A DNA stretch of 64,000 nt from JAQVXR01 sp050945755 (GCA_050945755.1 JBMNTN010000002.1:1-64000); one strand, 5' to 3'; shown: positions 33,552-43,243, numbered from the stretch's first letter. The notes: a model not told the origin generated them from the sequence alone. Program-made: numbers and translations.

Positions 33552-35645
33552 ATGCCGGTGCAAATATTCCGGGCAAAACATGCAGGTTTTTGCTTTGGGG
33601 TGAAAAGGGCACTGCAATTTGCCGAAGTGGCTGCTAAACGTTTCGGCGAAGTTTATTCTCTTGGCCCTTTGATACATAATCCTCAGGAGGTTGAGAGAAT
33701 AAGTAAATGCGGTATTAAGGAGGCGGATAACCTTAAGCATGTAGTTGGCAGAAATGTAATAATCCGGTCCCATGGGGTAGCTCCGGAGGTAATTGACCAG
33801 GCGCTGACGCAAAATCTTAAAATAATTGATGCAACATGTCCGTTTGTTAAAAGGGCTCAAGGTCATGCCCGGGACTTGGCAAAGGATGGATATCTGGTTT
33901 TGATTGTGGGAGATAATGATCACCCGGAAGTTGAAGGTATTGTGGGCTGGTCAAACGGAAAAGCAGTAGTGGTGCAAGACTGTGAAGGAGCAAAAAAACT
34001 GCCAAACAGTGAAAAGATAGGGGTTATTGCGCAGACGACGCAAACTGATCGAAACTTTCAAGAAGTAGTGAGAGTTCTCAAAGATAAGACCCAGAACCTT
34101 AAAGTTTATAATACAATTTGTCACGCAACTGCAGAGCGCCAGGATGAAGCAGCCCGACTGGCAAAGCAGGTTGACGTGATGTTAGTGGTAGGGGGATTGA
34201 ATAGTGCCAATACCAGGAAGTTGGCACGTATCTGCACGGAGGCGGGTACAACCACTTATCACATAGAAAAAGCATCAAATATTGATGCTGCCTGGTTTTT
34301 AGGTGTGGGAAAGGTCGGTATTACTGCCGGAGCCTCCACGCCAGATTGGATTATTGAGGAGGTATTACAGAAGATGATGGAAATTAAGGATCAGGAAGAA
34401 CAGAAAAACTTGGAAGAGACCATGCCGGAGGAAGTATCTGAGCAAAATAACAGTCAAGAAGTCCCTGAAGAAGCAGTTGATAATGAAAATGACGGGGACT
34501 CGTCTTTTGAGGAAGAGTATCATCGGGGAATCCGGGAAGTACGCCGAGGCGAAAGGGTTACCGGGACTGTAGTCCAGGTTCGGGATACCGAAGTTCTTGT
34601 GGACGTGGGAAGTAAATCGGAAGGAATCATTCCCAGATCAGAACTTTCCCCTAATGAAGCTGAAAATATCCGCGAAACCATAACGGTGGGCGATCAAATA
34701 GAAGTACTGGTGTTGAAACGGGAAAATGAAGAAGGTCATCCTGTTCTTTCAAAAAAACGTGTTGATCAGGAAATAATCTGGGATAAAATGCGTAGTGCAT
34801 TTGAGACTGGTGAAGTTGTCACCGGCAAAGTGACGGAAGTTGTTAAAGGTGGTTTATTAGTAAACAACGGAGTTCGAGGTTTTGTTCCTGCTTCTTTGGT
34901 AGATTTAGGTTACGTGGAAGACTTAAATTCTTATGTCGGTAAAGAACTTAGAATGAAAGTGATTGAGTGTGATCGCTCCCATAATAAATTAGTTTTTTCA
35001 CCTAAAGCAGTTTTGGAAGAAGAATACCAAAAAAAGAGAAAAGAAACATGGGAAAAACTGGCGGAGGGTCAAACGATCAAGGGTGTTGTACGCCGTTTGA
35101 CTAATTTTGGAGCATTCATTGATATCGGAGGAGTTGACGGCCTTCTCCATGTCTCGGAAATGGCTTGGTTCCGGGTTGAACATCCATCGGATATTCTAAA
35201 AGAGGGGGATGTTCTTGATGTTTATGTATTAGGTGTAGATCACGAAAAAGAAAAAGTATCATTAGGATTAAAACAACTCCTGCCTAATCCATGGAGTTAC
35301 GCTGAAGAAAAGTATTCGGTTGGTACTATTGTAGAAGCCAAGGTGGTTCGTACCGCTCCATTTGGTGCATTTGTTCAGGTGGAACCAGGAATTGAAGGCC
35401 TTGTGCATATTTCCCAACTTGATACCCAAAGAGTTGCAAAAACTGAGGATGTAGTGAAACCAGGAGACGATGTAAAGGTAAAAATTCTCAGTGTTGATGC
35501 TGAGGCAAAACGAATGAGTTTAAGTATCAAAGAGGCGGTTGGTGTAGGAAAAGCGGAAAAAGAAACTCCTCAAGAAGAACCTGAGGAAGATACAGGTTTA
35601 CAGGTTTCCATCGGCGATATGGTCGGAAACATAAAAGAAGAATAA
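33552..35645 (+). CDS. ispH: Fused IspH (HMBPP reductase) - ribosomal protein S1
   Basis: A 697-residue bifunctional protein. Residues 1-280 are IspH, the [4Fe-4S] enzyme that makes IPP/DMAPP in the MEP pathway, with cluster cysteines Cys14 (AGFCFGVKRA), Cys96 (DATCPFVK) and Cys190 (YNTICHATAERQ). An acidic linker (about 285-322) leads to four S1 RNA-binding repeats, for example VTGTVVQVRDTEVLVDVGSK and IKGVVRRLTNFGAFIDIGG. Such fusions are known in many Clostridia. AGGAG precedes the ATG. The S1 half may bind ribosomes or mRNA, while its reason for being linked to IspH is unknown. Confidence 0.95.
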   Translation: MPVQIFRAKHAGFCFGVKRALQFAEVAAKRFGEVYSLGPLIHNPQEVERISKCGIKEADNLKHVVGRNVIIRSHGVAPEVIDQALTQNLKIIDATCPFVKRAQGHARDLAKDGYLVLIVGDNDHPEVEGIVGWSNGKAVVVQDCEGAKKLPNSEKIGVIAQTTQTDRNFQEVVRVLKDKTQNLKVYNTICHATAERQDEAARLAKQVDVMLVVGGLNSANTRKLARICTEAGTTTYHIEKASNIDAAWFLGVGKVGITAGASTPDWIIEEVLQKMMEIKDQEEQKNLEETMPEEVSEQNNSQEVPEEAVDNENDGDSSFEEEYHRGIREVRRGERVTGTVVQVRDTEVLVDVGSKSEGIIPRSELSPNEAENIRETITVGDQIEVLVLKRENEEGHPVLSKKRVDQEIIWDKMRSAFETGEVVTGKVTEVVKGGLLVNNGVRGFVPASLVDLGYVEDLNSYVGKELRMKVIECDRSHNKLVFSPKAVLEEEYQKKRKETWEKLAEGQTIKGVVRRLTNFGAFIDIGGVDGLLHVSEMAWFRVEHPSDILKEGDVLDVYVLGVDHEKEKVSLGLKQLLPNPWSYAEEKYSVGTIVEAKVVRTAPFGAFVQVEPGIEGLVHISQLDTQRVAKTEDVVKPGDDVKVKILSVDAEAKRMSLSIKEAVGVGKAEKETPQEEPEEDTGLQVSIGDMVGNIKEE

Positions 35646-35663
35646 TATTACAAAAAATACTAC

Positions 35664-35696
35664 AAAAAAGCATGACCTTGTGTCATGCTTTTTTGT
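35664..35696 (+). terminator. Terminator after ispH-rpsA
   Basis: AAAAAAGCATGA pairs with TCATGCTTTTTT over a seven-base loop (CCTTGTG). Confidence 0.85.
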
Positions 35697-35761
35697 ATAT
35701 TCAGGGGAAATTAAGCACAGCCTAAAATTGTGAATCTTTTCTGTTAAAGGAGGATAAAAAA

Positions 35762-36466
35762 ATGCCGAGGGTTCCCATTGGCATGATAGTTTTGGTAGTA
35801 TTGTCGGTATTGATCTATTTCGGATTAGCGCAAAGGGTGTTAGATCGGATGAGGTTGACCGACAAAGGGGCGTTAGCAGTAATTGCTGCAATTATTGTCG
35901 GCAGCTTTATTGATATCCCTCTGACATCCGGAGAAATTGCTTCTAGTATCAATGTTGGCGGGGCTATCATTCCGGTAGGATTTTCCATTTATCTTTTGGC
36001 ATCTGCCGGAACGTCAAAGGAGTTGGGTAGATCCCTTTTAGGGACGGTAGTTACCGGAGGATTGCTTGTTGCAGCAATGACTTTATTAAGTGAAGAACCG
36101 GAAAATATGTTGATTGATCCCTTGTGGGTTTTTCCAATTATCGCAGGCCTAGTTGCCTATCTCTTGGGACGTTCGCGACGTGGTGCATTTATTTCAGCAA
36201 CCTTAGGAATATTGCTGTCAGACATTGCATTTTTGATTTGGCTTTATGCCACCGGGTATCCGGGGAGGGTAGATATTGGCGGAGCAGGTGCTTTGGATTC
36301 TCTGGTAATTGCAGGAGTAATTGCTGTGCTTTTAGCGGAATTCATCGGAGAGTTCAGGGAAAGGCTACAGGGTGGGCCTGTTACTGAAGGAAGACCTGAA
36401 AATCTTTTACAAAACTTACGGAATCCTTCTCATGACGAAAAAGGAGGAGAGGCAGATGAAAAGTAA
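35762..36466 (+). CDS. DUF1614 family integral membrane protein
   Basis: A 234-residue polytopic membrane protein with about six hydrophobic segments and short loops. The N-terminal RVLDRMRLTDKGALAVIAAI and INVGGAIIPVGFSIYLL elements match the DUF1614 family as I recall it. The function is unknown. AAAGGAGG is upstream of the ATG. The last residues overlap the spoIIP start by 11 bases, so the protein is coupled to SpoIIP production and is a candidate partner in sporulation. Confidence 0.7.
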   Translation: MPRVPIGMIVLVVLSVLIYFGLAQRVLDRMRLTDKGALAVIAAIIVGSFIDIPLTSGEIASSINVGGAIIPVGFSIYLLASAGTSKELGRSLLGTVVTGGLLVAAMTLLSEEPENMLIDPLWVFPIIAGLVAYLLGRSRRGAFISATLGILLSDIAFLIWLYATGYPGRVDIGGAGALDSLVIAGVIAVLLAEFIGEFRERLQGGPVTEGRPENLLQNLRNPSHDEKGGEADEK

Positions 36467-37622
36467 ACGCGTGCTGGCCGGAATAATGTTAACTGTCTTT
36501 TTGCTTGGAATAGTATTTATATCACAAAAGGAACGGGGGGTAGTATCCGCTGCAAGTCTCTTGCGCTTCTGGGGTGTTAATTATGAAACTGAACTGTTAG
36601 ACGGCAAGTATTATGAAATGGTCGATGAAAATGGTAATACTCTAACAATGACTGCTCTCCCTGTCCATATCGGCGACGAATTTTGGACTCCAGATAACAA
36701 ACACTATAAAGTAACCAAGGTTAGGGATAATGTGGCTTATGCCAAATACCTTGGCACGGAAGATATTGCTTGGAAGGCAGAATGGGATGATATTCCGGTT
36801 GTTACATCTATTCCCGTTCAAGGGGAACAAACAGGTAATGCAACTATTGGAATTTATCACACTCATTCTGATGAATCATACAAGCCCACTGACGGGACAT
36901 CCAGTATTAGGGCGAACGGGGGCATTTTTAAGGTGGGGGATGTTTTAAGTGAAAAATTAAAAAGCATGGGTTTCAATGTTTACCATGATAAAACCCCCCA
37001 TGATCCTCATGATGCAGGTGCTTATCACCGGTCACGGAGAACAGCGGTAAAACTATTAAAAAAACAGCCGGAAGTTCAATTTGATGTGCACCGGGATGCA
37101 GTACCGGCCAGCGTCTATGCAGCGGAAATTGGCGGTCAAGCTGTAACTAAAATTAAGCTGGTAGTGGGCAGGCAAAACCAAAATAAACAAGCTAACTTGG
37201 AATTTGCCAAAACTATGAAAGCAGCAATGGATAAAACAAATCCCGGCTTATTTGAAGGAATATTTTTAGCAAAGGGAAATTATAACCAGGATCTGGGACC
37301 ACGTATGATGTTGATTGAGGTCGGCTCTGATAAAAACTCTCGGGAAGAAGCTCAGAAAGGTGTCGCACTATTTGCTGATGCCGTACCAAAGGCATTGGGC
37401 GTTTACCAGAATAAGGCTTCTCAACCTGAAACAAAACAAATCTCTGCACCGGACGTAAACAGATCAAGGTCCGGCTCCTGGCCGGCAATTTGGTGGCTTT
37501 TAGGCGCAGTGGTTGTTGGTGGAATAGCCTTTTTAATTATTAGTACTGGTTCAGTGGGCGGAAGTTGGAAAAAGATTAAAGAGTTTACCGGAAGTGAATT
37601 TGGAAAGCGGCGGCAAAAATAA
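36456..37622 (+). CDS. spoIIP: Stage II sporulation protein P (cell-wall hydrolase)
   Basis: A 388-residue SpoIIP, the amidase/endopeptidase that with SpoIID and SpoIIM drives forespore engulfment. It has an N-terminal membrane segment (residues about 5-25), the catalytic YHTHSDESY motif with zinc-binding histidines, HRSRRTAVKLLKKQP and the HRDAVP region. A second hydrophobic segment lies near the C-terminus (about 340-360), which is not typical of SpoIIP and could anchor the tail. AAGGAGGAG precedes the ATG. Confidence 0.93.
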   Translation: MKSKRVLAGIMLTVFLLGIVFISQKERGVVSAASLLRFWGVNYETELLDGKYYEMVDENGNTLTMTALPVHIGDEFWTPDNKHYKVTKVRDNVAYAKYLGTEDIAWKAEWDDIPVVTSIPVQGEQTGNATIGIYHTHSDESYKPTDGTSSIRANGGIFKVGDVLSEKLKSMGFNVYHDKTPHDPHDAGAYHRSRRTAVKLLKKQPEVQFDVHRDAVPASVYAAEIGGQAVTKIKLVVGRQNQNKQANLEFAKTMKAAMDKTNPGLFEGIFLAKGNYNQDLGPRMMLIEVGSDKNSREEAQKGVALFADAVPKALGVYQNKASQPETKQISAPDVNRSRSGSWPAIWWLLGAVVVGGIAFLIISTGSVGGSWKKIKEFTGSEFGKRRQK

Positions 37623-37625
37623 ACA

Positions 37626-38105
37626 ATGAAGATAATCTACTGTTGTTTTGGAGGAAGTCATTCTTCAGTGACAGCAGCTGCTATCCATTTAGGAATGCTT
37701 TCTTCCACCCGGATTCCCAGTCGTCAGGAATTGCTGAACATACCTTTTTTTGAACGGCAAACAGCCAAAGATCACGGCCTGTTCCGATTTATGGGCTGTG
37801 ATGAACTAGGTCGAGAAGTTTATATTGTCGGAAAGCATAATTTGGGAAAAAATTTTGAAAAAATAATCCGCCAGGTAGCCAGTCTATTTGCTCTTAACCA
37901 GCAGGAATTGGTAATTATTGACTCGATGCCGTATGTGAATTTTATAATGATGGTGGGCGGATACATTTCCCGTAGGTTGGGAATTATTTTTATAGGAAGA
38001 CCCATTGTCTCTTTTGGCACTCAAAAAGCCTTTTTAACAATGGCCGGTATGGTCAACCGGGTAAAGATTAAATTGGCTGCTCGCAGTCAGGAAGAAAGCC
38101 TTTAA
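37626..38105 (+). CDS. DUF3189 family protein (first copy)
   Basis: A 159-residue protein beginning MKIIYCCFGGSHSSVTAAAI. The family's opening strand, a glycine-rich loop with HSS, and the AAAIHLG helix look like a nucleotide- or thiol-binding Rossmann-like site, but no function is established. It starts 3 bases after spoIIP and is followed by a paralogue. The association of DUF3189 pairs with spoIIP suggests a sporulation or signalling role. Confidence 0.75.
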   Translation: MKIIYCCFGGSHSSVTAAAIHLGMLSSTRIPSRQELLNIPFFERQTAKDHGLFRFMGCDELGREVYIVGKHNLGKNFEKIIRQVASLFALNQQELVIIDSMPYVNFIMMVGGYISRRLGIIFIGRPIVSFGTQKAFLTMAGMVNRVKIKLAARSQEESL

Positions 38106-38119
38106 AAATGGAGAGACAA

Positions 38120-38563
38120 ATGAAAATTATTTTTTATAGTTATACAGGGGTACATTCTGCCGTTATAGCTGCTGCTATCCATCTTGGCACATTACCACGT
38201 TACAAAAGTATGGAGCGGTCTCAAATAGCAGGGTTGCCCCTTTTTGCTGCATCTCAGGTACTTTACCAATTGAATTATATTGGTCAAGATTATCGGGGTA
38301 ATGATCTCTTCACTTTAGGTGTTGGCCGCGAACTAAAACTTATACCCAAGTCTATTATCAGCTTTCTTAGACTTTATAAAATCGAGGGAGAGATTAAACT
38401 GATAAATACCATGCTTCCCTTAAAAAGAAAAGCCCGGATTGGTGAGAGATTGGCTTCCCTAGGAATGCACGATTTGGGGACCAGGCTTTTTCTACATGGC
38501 ATTTTAGGGGATTATGAAAGAATGTGTCAATATCTGGACGATAAACAATTGGTTGATAGATAA
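38120..38563 (+). CDS. DUF3189 family protein (second copy)
   Basis: A 147-residue paralogue of the preceding gene. It starts MKIIFYSYTGVHSAVIAAAI with the same glycine/His/Ser loop as the first copy and diverges afterwards. The ATG at 38120 is chosen because GGAGAG lies 5 bases before it and the family start is preserved; an ATG at 38108 is possible. Tandem duplication within the spoIIP unit is the likely origin. Confidence 0.75.
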   Translation: MKIIFYSYTGVHSAVIAAAIHLGTLPRYKSMERSQIAGLPLFAASQVLYQLNYIGQDYRGNDLFTLGVGRELKLIPKSIISFLRLYKIEGEIKLINTMLPLKRKARIGERLASLGMHDLGTRLFLHGILGDYERMCQYLDDKQLVDR

Positions 38564-38688
38564 TGCGGATATTTAAGAGGGCAGTATTAATTTTACTATT
38601 CTGTCTACTAAATAAATCCCTGGCTTGACTTGGCTTTCCTGATAGAGGATAATAGGGGAGAAATTAGCGAAAGCGGTGAGCCAATGCA

Positions 38689-40029
38689 ATGAAAGCAAAA
38701 ATCTCCAGTGTGGTTCCCGGCAGTATTGCGGAAGATTTAGGCTTAGGTGAAGGAGACTGCCTTTTATCTATTAATGGCATTTCTCCCGTTGACTTAATAG
38801 ATTACGGTTTTTCCATTGCGGATGAGTACATAGAATTGGAAGTGGAAAAACGGAATCAAGAACGGATTGTTTTTGAGATTGAAAAAGATGTTGATGATGA
38901 TTTGGGCATTGTTTTTACCAAAGGAACTTTTGATGGCATAAAAAGGTGCAAAAACAAATGCATTTTTTGTTTTGTCGATCAAATGCCTTCAAAATTGAGA
39001 GACAGTCTCTATGTAAAAGATGATGATTACCGGCTGTCCTTTCTCTATGGAAATTTTATCACGCTAACAAATATTTCTGAAAAGGATTTAGACCGAATAA
39101 AGAAGTTACATATCAGTCCATTATATATATCAGTTCATACTATCAACGAAGCTATGAGATGTCGGATGCTGGGTAACCCCAAGGCTGGTGAAGTACTAAA
39201 AATAATAAAGGAACTGGCCGATGCAGGAATAGACATGCATACCCAGATTGTGCTTTGCCCGGGGATAAACGACGGAAAGGAACTTGATAAAACTTTATTT
39301 GGCTTGGCGGAACTTTGGCCAAAGATAAAATCAGTGGCTGTAGTTCCGGTGGGTATTACCAAGTTTCAAAAAAATAAAAATTTGCGTGTCTTTCGCTTCC
39401 AGGAGGCGCGAGCAATAATTGAGGATGTTTCTCAACACCAGGCTTTTTTTCAAAACAAAATAGGGACAAATTTTGTTTACCTGGCAGATGAATTTTATTT
39501 GATGGCAGGTTGGGAGATCCCGCCATATGAACATTATGAGGGGTTTCCCCAAATTGAAAACGGTGTTGGGTTAACTCGCCTGCTATGGCATAATTTTGAC
39601 TACGCGGCCAAAAAATTGCCCCAAATGATAGAATGTCCGTGTAGGGCAAATTTGGTCACAGGTCGATTGGCAGAACCTGTATTAAAGCCGATAGTAGAAC
39701 GGATTAACCAAATTAAAAATATGACTGTTAACTTGATTCCTCTTGATAATCAATTTTTCGGTTCCACGGTGACCGTTGCCGGCTTGTTAACAGGGAGCGA
39801 TATTGTAACCGGTCTAACCCGATGGCGTCAGAAACAAACGGATGTACGGCCATTAGTTCTTTTGCCTAAAGTTATGTTAGAATTTGAAAGAAGAGTATTT
39901 TTGGACGGTTTAACTTTAGAAGATGTGGAGAAAATGTTGGGTATAAAAATTATCATAGTTGAACCTACCGGAGAAGGAATTGTCAAGACAATTTTACAAA
40001 TGTCATGTGGAAAACGAGTAGGGGTTTAG
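38689..40029 (+). CDS. PDZ - radical SAM - DUF512 family protein
   Basis: A 446-residue protein. A PDZ-like N-terminal domain (MKAKISSVVPGSIAEDLGLG, residues about 1-65) precedes a radical-SAM-type cysteine motif CKNKCIFC (Cys87, Cys91, Cys94) and a SAM barrel with LYISVHTINE and PGINDGKELDKTL. The DUF512 C-terminal region ends the protein. The spacing C-x3-C-x2-C is that of radical SAM enzymes. Its substrate is unknown. It is directly upstream of der, as in many Clostridia, so a ribosome- or translation-linked role is often suspected. Confidence 0.87.
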   Translation: MKAKISSVVPGSIAEDLGLGEGDCLLSINGISPVDLIDYGFSIADEYIELEVEKRNQERIVFEIEKDVDDDLGIVFTKGTFDGIKRCKNKCIFCFVDQMPSKLRDSLYVKDDDYRLSFLYGNFITLTNISEKDLDRIKKLHISPLYISVHTINEAMRCRMLGNPKAGEVLKIIKELADAGIDMHTQIVLCPGINDGKELDKTLFGLAELWPKIKSVAVVPVGITKFQKNKNLRVFRFQEARAIIEDVSQHQAFFQNKIGTNFVYLADEFYLMAGWEIPPYEHYEGFPQIENGVGLTRLLWHNFDYAAKKLPQMIECPCRANLVTGRLAEPVLKPIVERINQIKNMTVNLIPLDNQFFGSTVTVAGLLTGSDIVTGLTRWRQKQTDVRPLVLLPKVMLEFERRVFLDGLTLEDVEKMLGIKIIIVEPTGEGIVKTILQMSCGKRVGV

Positions 40030-40045
40030 AAAGGCTGGTGGATGA

Positions 40046-41368
40046 ATGAAGCCGATTGTGGCTATAGTAGGCCGGCCCAACGTCGGAAAGTCAACTTTGT
40101 TTAATCGCTTTACCGGGGAGCGGGTTGCAATTGTTGAGGATATACCGGGGGTAACGAGAGACCGTCTTTACCGGGAGGCTGAATGGCTCGGCCGGGAATT
40201 TACCGTCATAGATACCGGCGGAATTGAATTTTATGGTAAGGGCGGGGTCATTGAAAACAAAGTAAAACAGCAGGTGGAGTTGGCGATTGAAGAATCGGAT
40301 GTAATTCTTTTTGTCGTTGATGGGAAAGCGGGCATTACTCCTGATGATGAAGGGGTTGCTCAACTTTTGCGAAAAAGTAGTAAACCGGTGGTGTTGGCTG
40401 TTAATAAAATTGAAAGTTTTCAAGATGTGTCTCCATCATATGAATTCTATCGCTTGGGACTAGGGAATCCCATTGCTGTTTCGGCGGCCCATGGAATGAA
40501 TACCGGTGATCTTTTAGACGAAATAGTATCTCACTTTCCGCCGGAAGGGGAAGAGGAGTATTCCCCGGAAACGATTAAAATTGCTGTTATCGGCAGGCCT
40601 AATGTGGGCAAGTCATCTTTGGTAAATAATATTTTGGGGCATGAGCGGGTGATTGTTTCTGATGTGCCGGGGACAACCAGAGATGCAATTGATACTTTGT
40701 TTACCCGGGAAGGAAAACATTATGTCATTATTGATACTGCCGGAATCCGCCGCAAATCCCGGGTATTTGAACCGACAGAACGCTTCATGATTATTCGTTC
40801 CTTAAGAGCTGTTGACAGAAGTGATGTAGTTTTAATGCTGGTGGATGCCACCGACGGTGTTACCGAGCAGGATAAAAAAATTGCCGGATATGCCCACGAA
40901 GCAGGAAAAGGGATTATCCTTGTTGTTAATAAGTGGGATTTGGTTCTTAAAGATGATAAAACTATGAATCGGTTTGATAAGGAAATCAGAGAAGAACTTA
41001 AATTTCTCGATTATGCCCCGATTCTTTATGTCTCTGCTTTAACCGGTCAACGAGTGGGAAAGATTTTGGAGATTGTAGATTTCGTGGGGGAACAACACGC
41101 TTTAAGAATTCCTACATCCAGGATTAATGAGGTAATTAATGAAGCGGTGATGATCACTCCTCCACCTTCAGATAAAGGCAAACGATTAAAAATTCTTTAT
41201 GGTACCCAAGCGGGAGTCAAACCTCCTAAATTTGTTCTTTTCGTTAATGAACCGGAACTATTTCACTTTTCTTATCGTCGGTATATAGAAAATCAGTTTA
41301 GGCAGAATTTTGGATTTGAAGGTACTACCATTTGGTTTATAATTAGAAAAAGAGATAAAGAGGAGTAG
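40046..41368 (+). CDS. der: Ribosome-associated GTPase Der (EngA)
   Basis: A 440-residue protein with two GTPase domains in tandem and a KH-like C-terminal domain. G1 motifs are GRPNVGKST (residues 8-16) and a second GRPNVGKSS near residue 183; the DxxG and NKxD motifs are repeated in each domain (NKIES and NKWDL). It is required for 50S subunit assembly. AAAGGCTGG lies upstream of the ATG. It is followed closely by plsY and gpsA. Confidence 0.96.
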   Translation: MKPIVAIVGRPNVGKSTLFNRFTGERVAIVEDIPGVTRDRLYREAEWLGREFTVIDTGGIEFYGKGGVIENKVKQQVELAIEESDVILFVVDGKAGITPDDEGVAQLLRKSSKPVVLAVNKIESFQDVSPSYEFYRLGLGNPIAVSAAHGMNTGDLLDEIVSHFPPEGEEEYSPETIKIAVIGRPNVGKSSLVNNILGHERVIVSDVPGTTRDAIDTLFTREGKHYVIIDTAGIRRKSRVFEPTERFMIIRSLRAVDRSDVVLMLVDATDGVTEQDKKIAGYAHEAGKGIILVVNKWDLVLKDDKTMNRFDKEIREELKFLDYAPILYVSALTGQRVGKILEIVDFVGEQHALRIPTSRINEVINEAVMITPPPSDKGKRLKILYGTQAGVKPPKFVLFVNEPELFHFSYRRYIENQFRQNFGFEGTTIWFIIRKRDKEE

Positions 41369-41385
41369 CGGGGGAAAGAGGCAAA

Positions 41386-41973
41386 ATGAAATACGCACTT
41401 GTGCTGTTGTTAGCATACTTTTTGGGTGCTATTCCCTGGGCATTCTTGATTGCCAAACGGACAAAAGGAATAGATATCCGACAAGTAGGTAGTGGTAATG
41501 TGGGGTTTACCAATGCCTTGCGTACAATCGGCAAAGGACCTGCATTTTTTGTACTGGTGGGGGACATTGGAAAGGGCATTGCCGCCGTACTGATTGCGAA
41601 AAATTTTGGCAGTCCGACTCTGGCTGTCCTTGCCGGCTTGATAGTAGTTGCGGGTCATAATTTTTCCATTTTTTTAGGTTTCCGAGGAGGAAAGGGAGCG
41701 GCAGCAGGATTTGGCGCTCTATTGGCGTTAGTTCCCGGAGTGGCATTGTTTGCTGTGTTGGTATGGGGGATCATTGTTGCAATTACTAAGTATGTGTCAC
41801 TAGCCACGATTATCGGTGCTTTGACTGTGCCTATTGCATCTATTTTGTTAAATTTAGATACAGCTTATATTGTTTTTGGTGTAATTGGTTCCGCATTTGT
41901 CATTTTTAAACACCACTCAAATATTTCTCGTTTGTTAAATGGGACTGAAAACAAAATTGGACAGAAAAAATGA
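41386..41973 (+). CDS. plsY: Glycerol-3-phosphate acyltransferase PlsY
   Basis: A 195-residue polytopic membrane enzyme that acylates glycerol 3-phosphate from acyl phosphate. Conserved loops VGSGNVGFTNALRTIGK, GHNFSIFLGFRGGKGAA and the phosphate-binding GGKGAA are visible. It follows der by 17 bases and precedes gpsA, which supplies its substrate, so the order is functionally sensible. Confidence 0.94.
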   Translation: MKYALVLLLAYFLGAIPWAFLIAKRTKGIDIRQVGSGNVGFTNALRTIGKGPAFFVLVGDIGKGIAAVLIAKNFGSPTLAVLAGLIVVAGHNFSIFLGFRGGKGAAAGFGALLALVPGVALFAVLVWGIIVAITKYVSLATIIGALTVPIASILLNLDTAYIVFGVIGSAFVIFKHHSNISRLLNGTENKIGQKK

Positions 41974-41992
41974 GATAGAGGAGGAACTAGGG

Positions 41993-43021
41993 ATGACAAA
42001 ACGTATTGCCGTGTTGGGAGCGGGTAGCTGGGGAACTGCATTGGCCGTACTTTTAGGTCAAAAGGGTTACCAGGTTAACCTTTGGGCGCGCAATCCGGAA
42101 CTAGCTAGCGCTTGTCAAAACGAGCGGATAAACAGGCGCTATCTTCCAGGTGTATATATTCCACCTTTGGTTCAAGTTGATTTTGATCAAGAAAGAGTGC
42201 TAAACGGAAGAGATGTTGTTGTGCTTGCTGTACCGTCCCACAGTATTCGGGAAGTTGCTCGGGAAATTAAACATTTTCTTCCCTCTGAAACAATAATAGT
42301 TAATACAGCTAAGGGTTTGGAGAACAGATCTCTCTTACGCATGTCTCAAGTCTTGCAGGAAGAGCTTATGGAAGGTTTCTCCCAAAGAATTGCTGTTTTA
42401 TCCGGGCCAAGTCATGCAGAGGAAGTAGGCAGGGAGCTTCCTACAGCTGTTGTCGTTTCGGCACCTGATGTTAAGGTGGCAGAAGCGGTGCAGGATACCT
42501 TTATGTATAAATATTTTCGAGTTTATACAAATCCGGACTTAATTGGGGTGGAAATAGCCGGAGCTTTAAAAAATATTATTGCTTTAGGAACAGGAATTGC
42601 CGAGGGCCTGGGCTATGGGGACAATACTATGGCTGCCTTAATCACCAGAGGGTTGGCTGAAATTGCAAGGTTGGGTATAGCTGTTGGTGCAGATGCTTTT
42701 ACCTTTGCAGGTTTGGCGGGGATTGGCGACTTGGTGGTTACTTGTACCAGCATGCATAGTAGAAATCGCCGTGCGGGGATACAGATAGGTCGAGGAGAAC
42801 CTTTGAATCAGGTGGTGGCAAATATGGGCATGGTTGTGGAAGGAGTAAACACTACTCAGGTTGCTTATGCTTTAGCGAAGAAGTATTTGGTAGAAATGCC
42901 AATTACTACGGAAACATTTAAAGTACTCTTTGAGGGAAAAAATGCCCGTGAGGCTGTAGTTAGTTTGATGACAAGGGATAGAAGTCATGAAGGGGAAAAA
43001 GATATGCTTAATGCAAATTAG
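41993..43021 (+). CDS. gpsA: Glycerol-3-phosphate dehydrogenase (NAD(P)+)
   Basis: A 342-residue enzyme reducing dihydroxyacetone phosphate to sn-glycerol 3-phosphate. It begins MTKRIAVLGAGSWGTALAVL with the Rossmann GAGSWG motif and has the conserved GVEIAGALKNIIALGTGIAEG and KGLENRS segments. ATG 41993 is chosen because GAGGAGGAAC precedes it; an upstream in-frame start inside plsY is disfavoured. A terminator follows. Confidence 0.95.
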   Translation: MTKRIAVLGAGSWGTALAVLLGQKGYQVNLWARNPELASACQNERINRRYLPGVYIPPLVQVDFDQERVLNGRDVVVLAVPSHSIREVAREIKHFLPSETIIVNTAKGLENRSLLRMSQVLQEELMEGFSQRIAVLSGPSHAEEVGRELPTAVVVSAPDVKVAEAVQDTFMYKYFRVYTNPDLIGVEIAGALKNIIALGTGIAEGLGYGDNTMAALITRGLAEIARLGIAVGADAFTFAGLAGIGDLVVTCTSMHSRNRRAGIQIGRGEPLNQVVANMGMVVEGVNTTQVAYALAKKYLVEMPITTETFKVLFEGKNAREAVVSLMTRDRSHEGEKDMLNAN

Positions 43022-43080
43022 GTCAAATAATTTAATCGGTTTAAAGTAGAAAATATTCATAATTAAACCCCTATAGGCAT

Positions 43081-43112
43081 AAAAAGTATGGAAATAATTC
43101 CATGCTTTTTTT
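43081..43112 (+). terminator. Terminator after gpsA
   Basis: AAAAAGTATGGA pairs with TCCATGCTTTTT over a six-base loop, with a T tract after the stem. Confidence 0.85.
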
Positions 43113-43214
43113 GTGTTATCAGGAAGTATAAGTTTATCTAGGTTGATAGTATATGCACAACTAGGGCTTCCGTCTGCGTCAAAGACTTGGCGCAAGCCAA
43201 GTTTTTCTTTATTG

Positions 43215-43243
43215 GTCATAATTTCCAAAGCTAATCATATACA
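43215..43243 (+). promoter_or_regulatory. Possible sigma-E-type promoter of spoIVA
   Basis: GTCATAAT (43215-43222) and CATATACA (43236-43243), separated by 13 bases, resemble the mother-cell sigma-E pattern (GKMATATT - 13-15 - CATAYAHT) imperfectly. spoIVA is sigma-E dependent in B. subtilis, and the site lies about 125 bases before its start codon. Confidence 0.4.
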
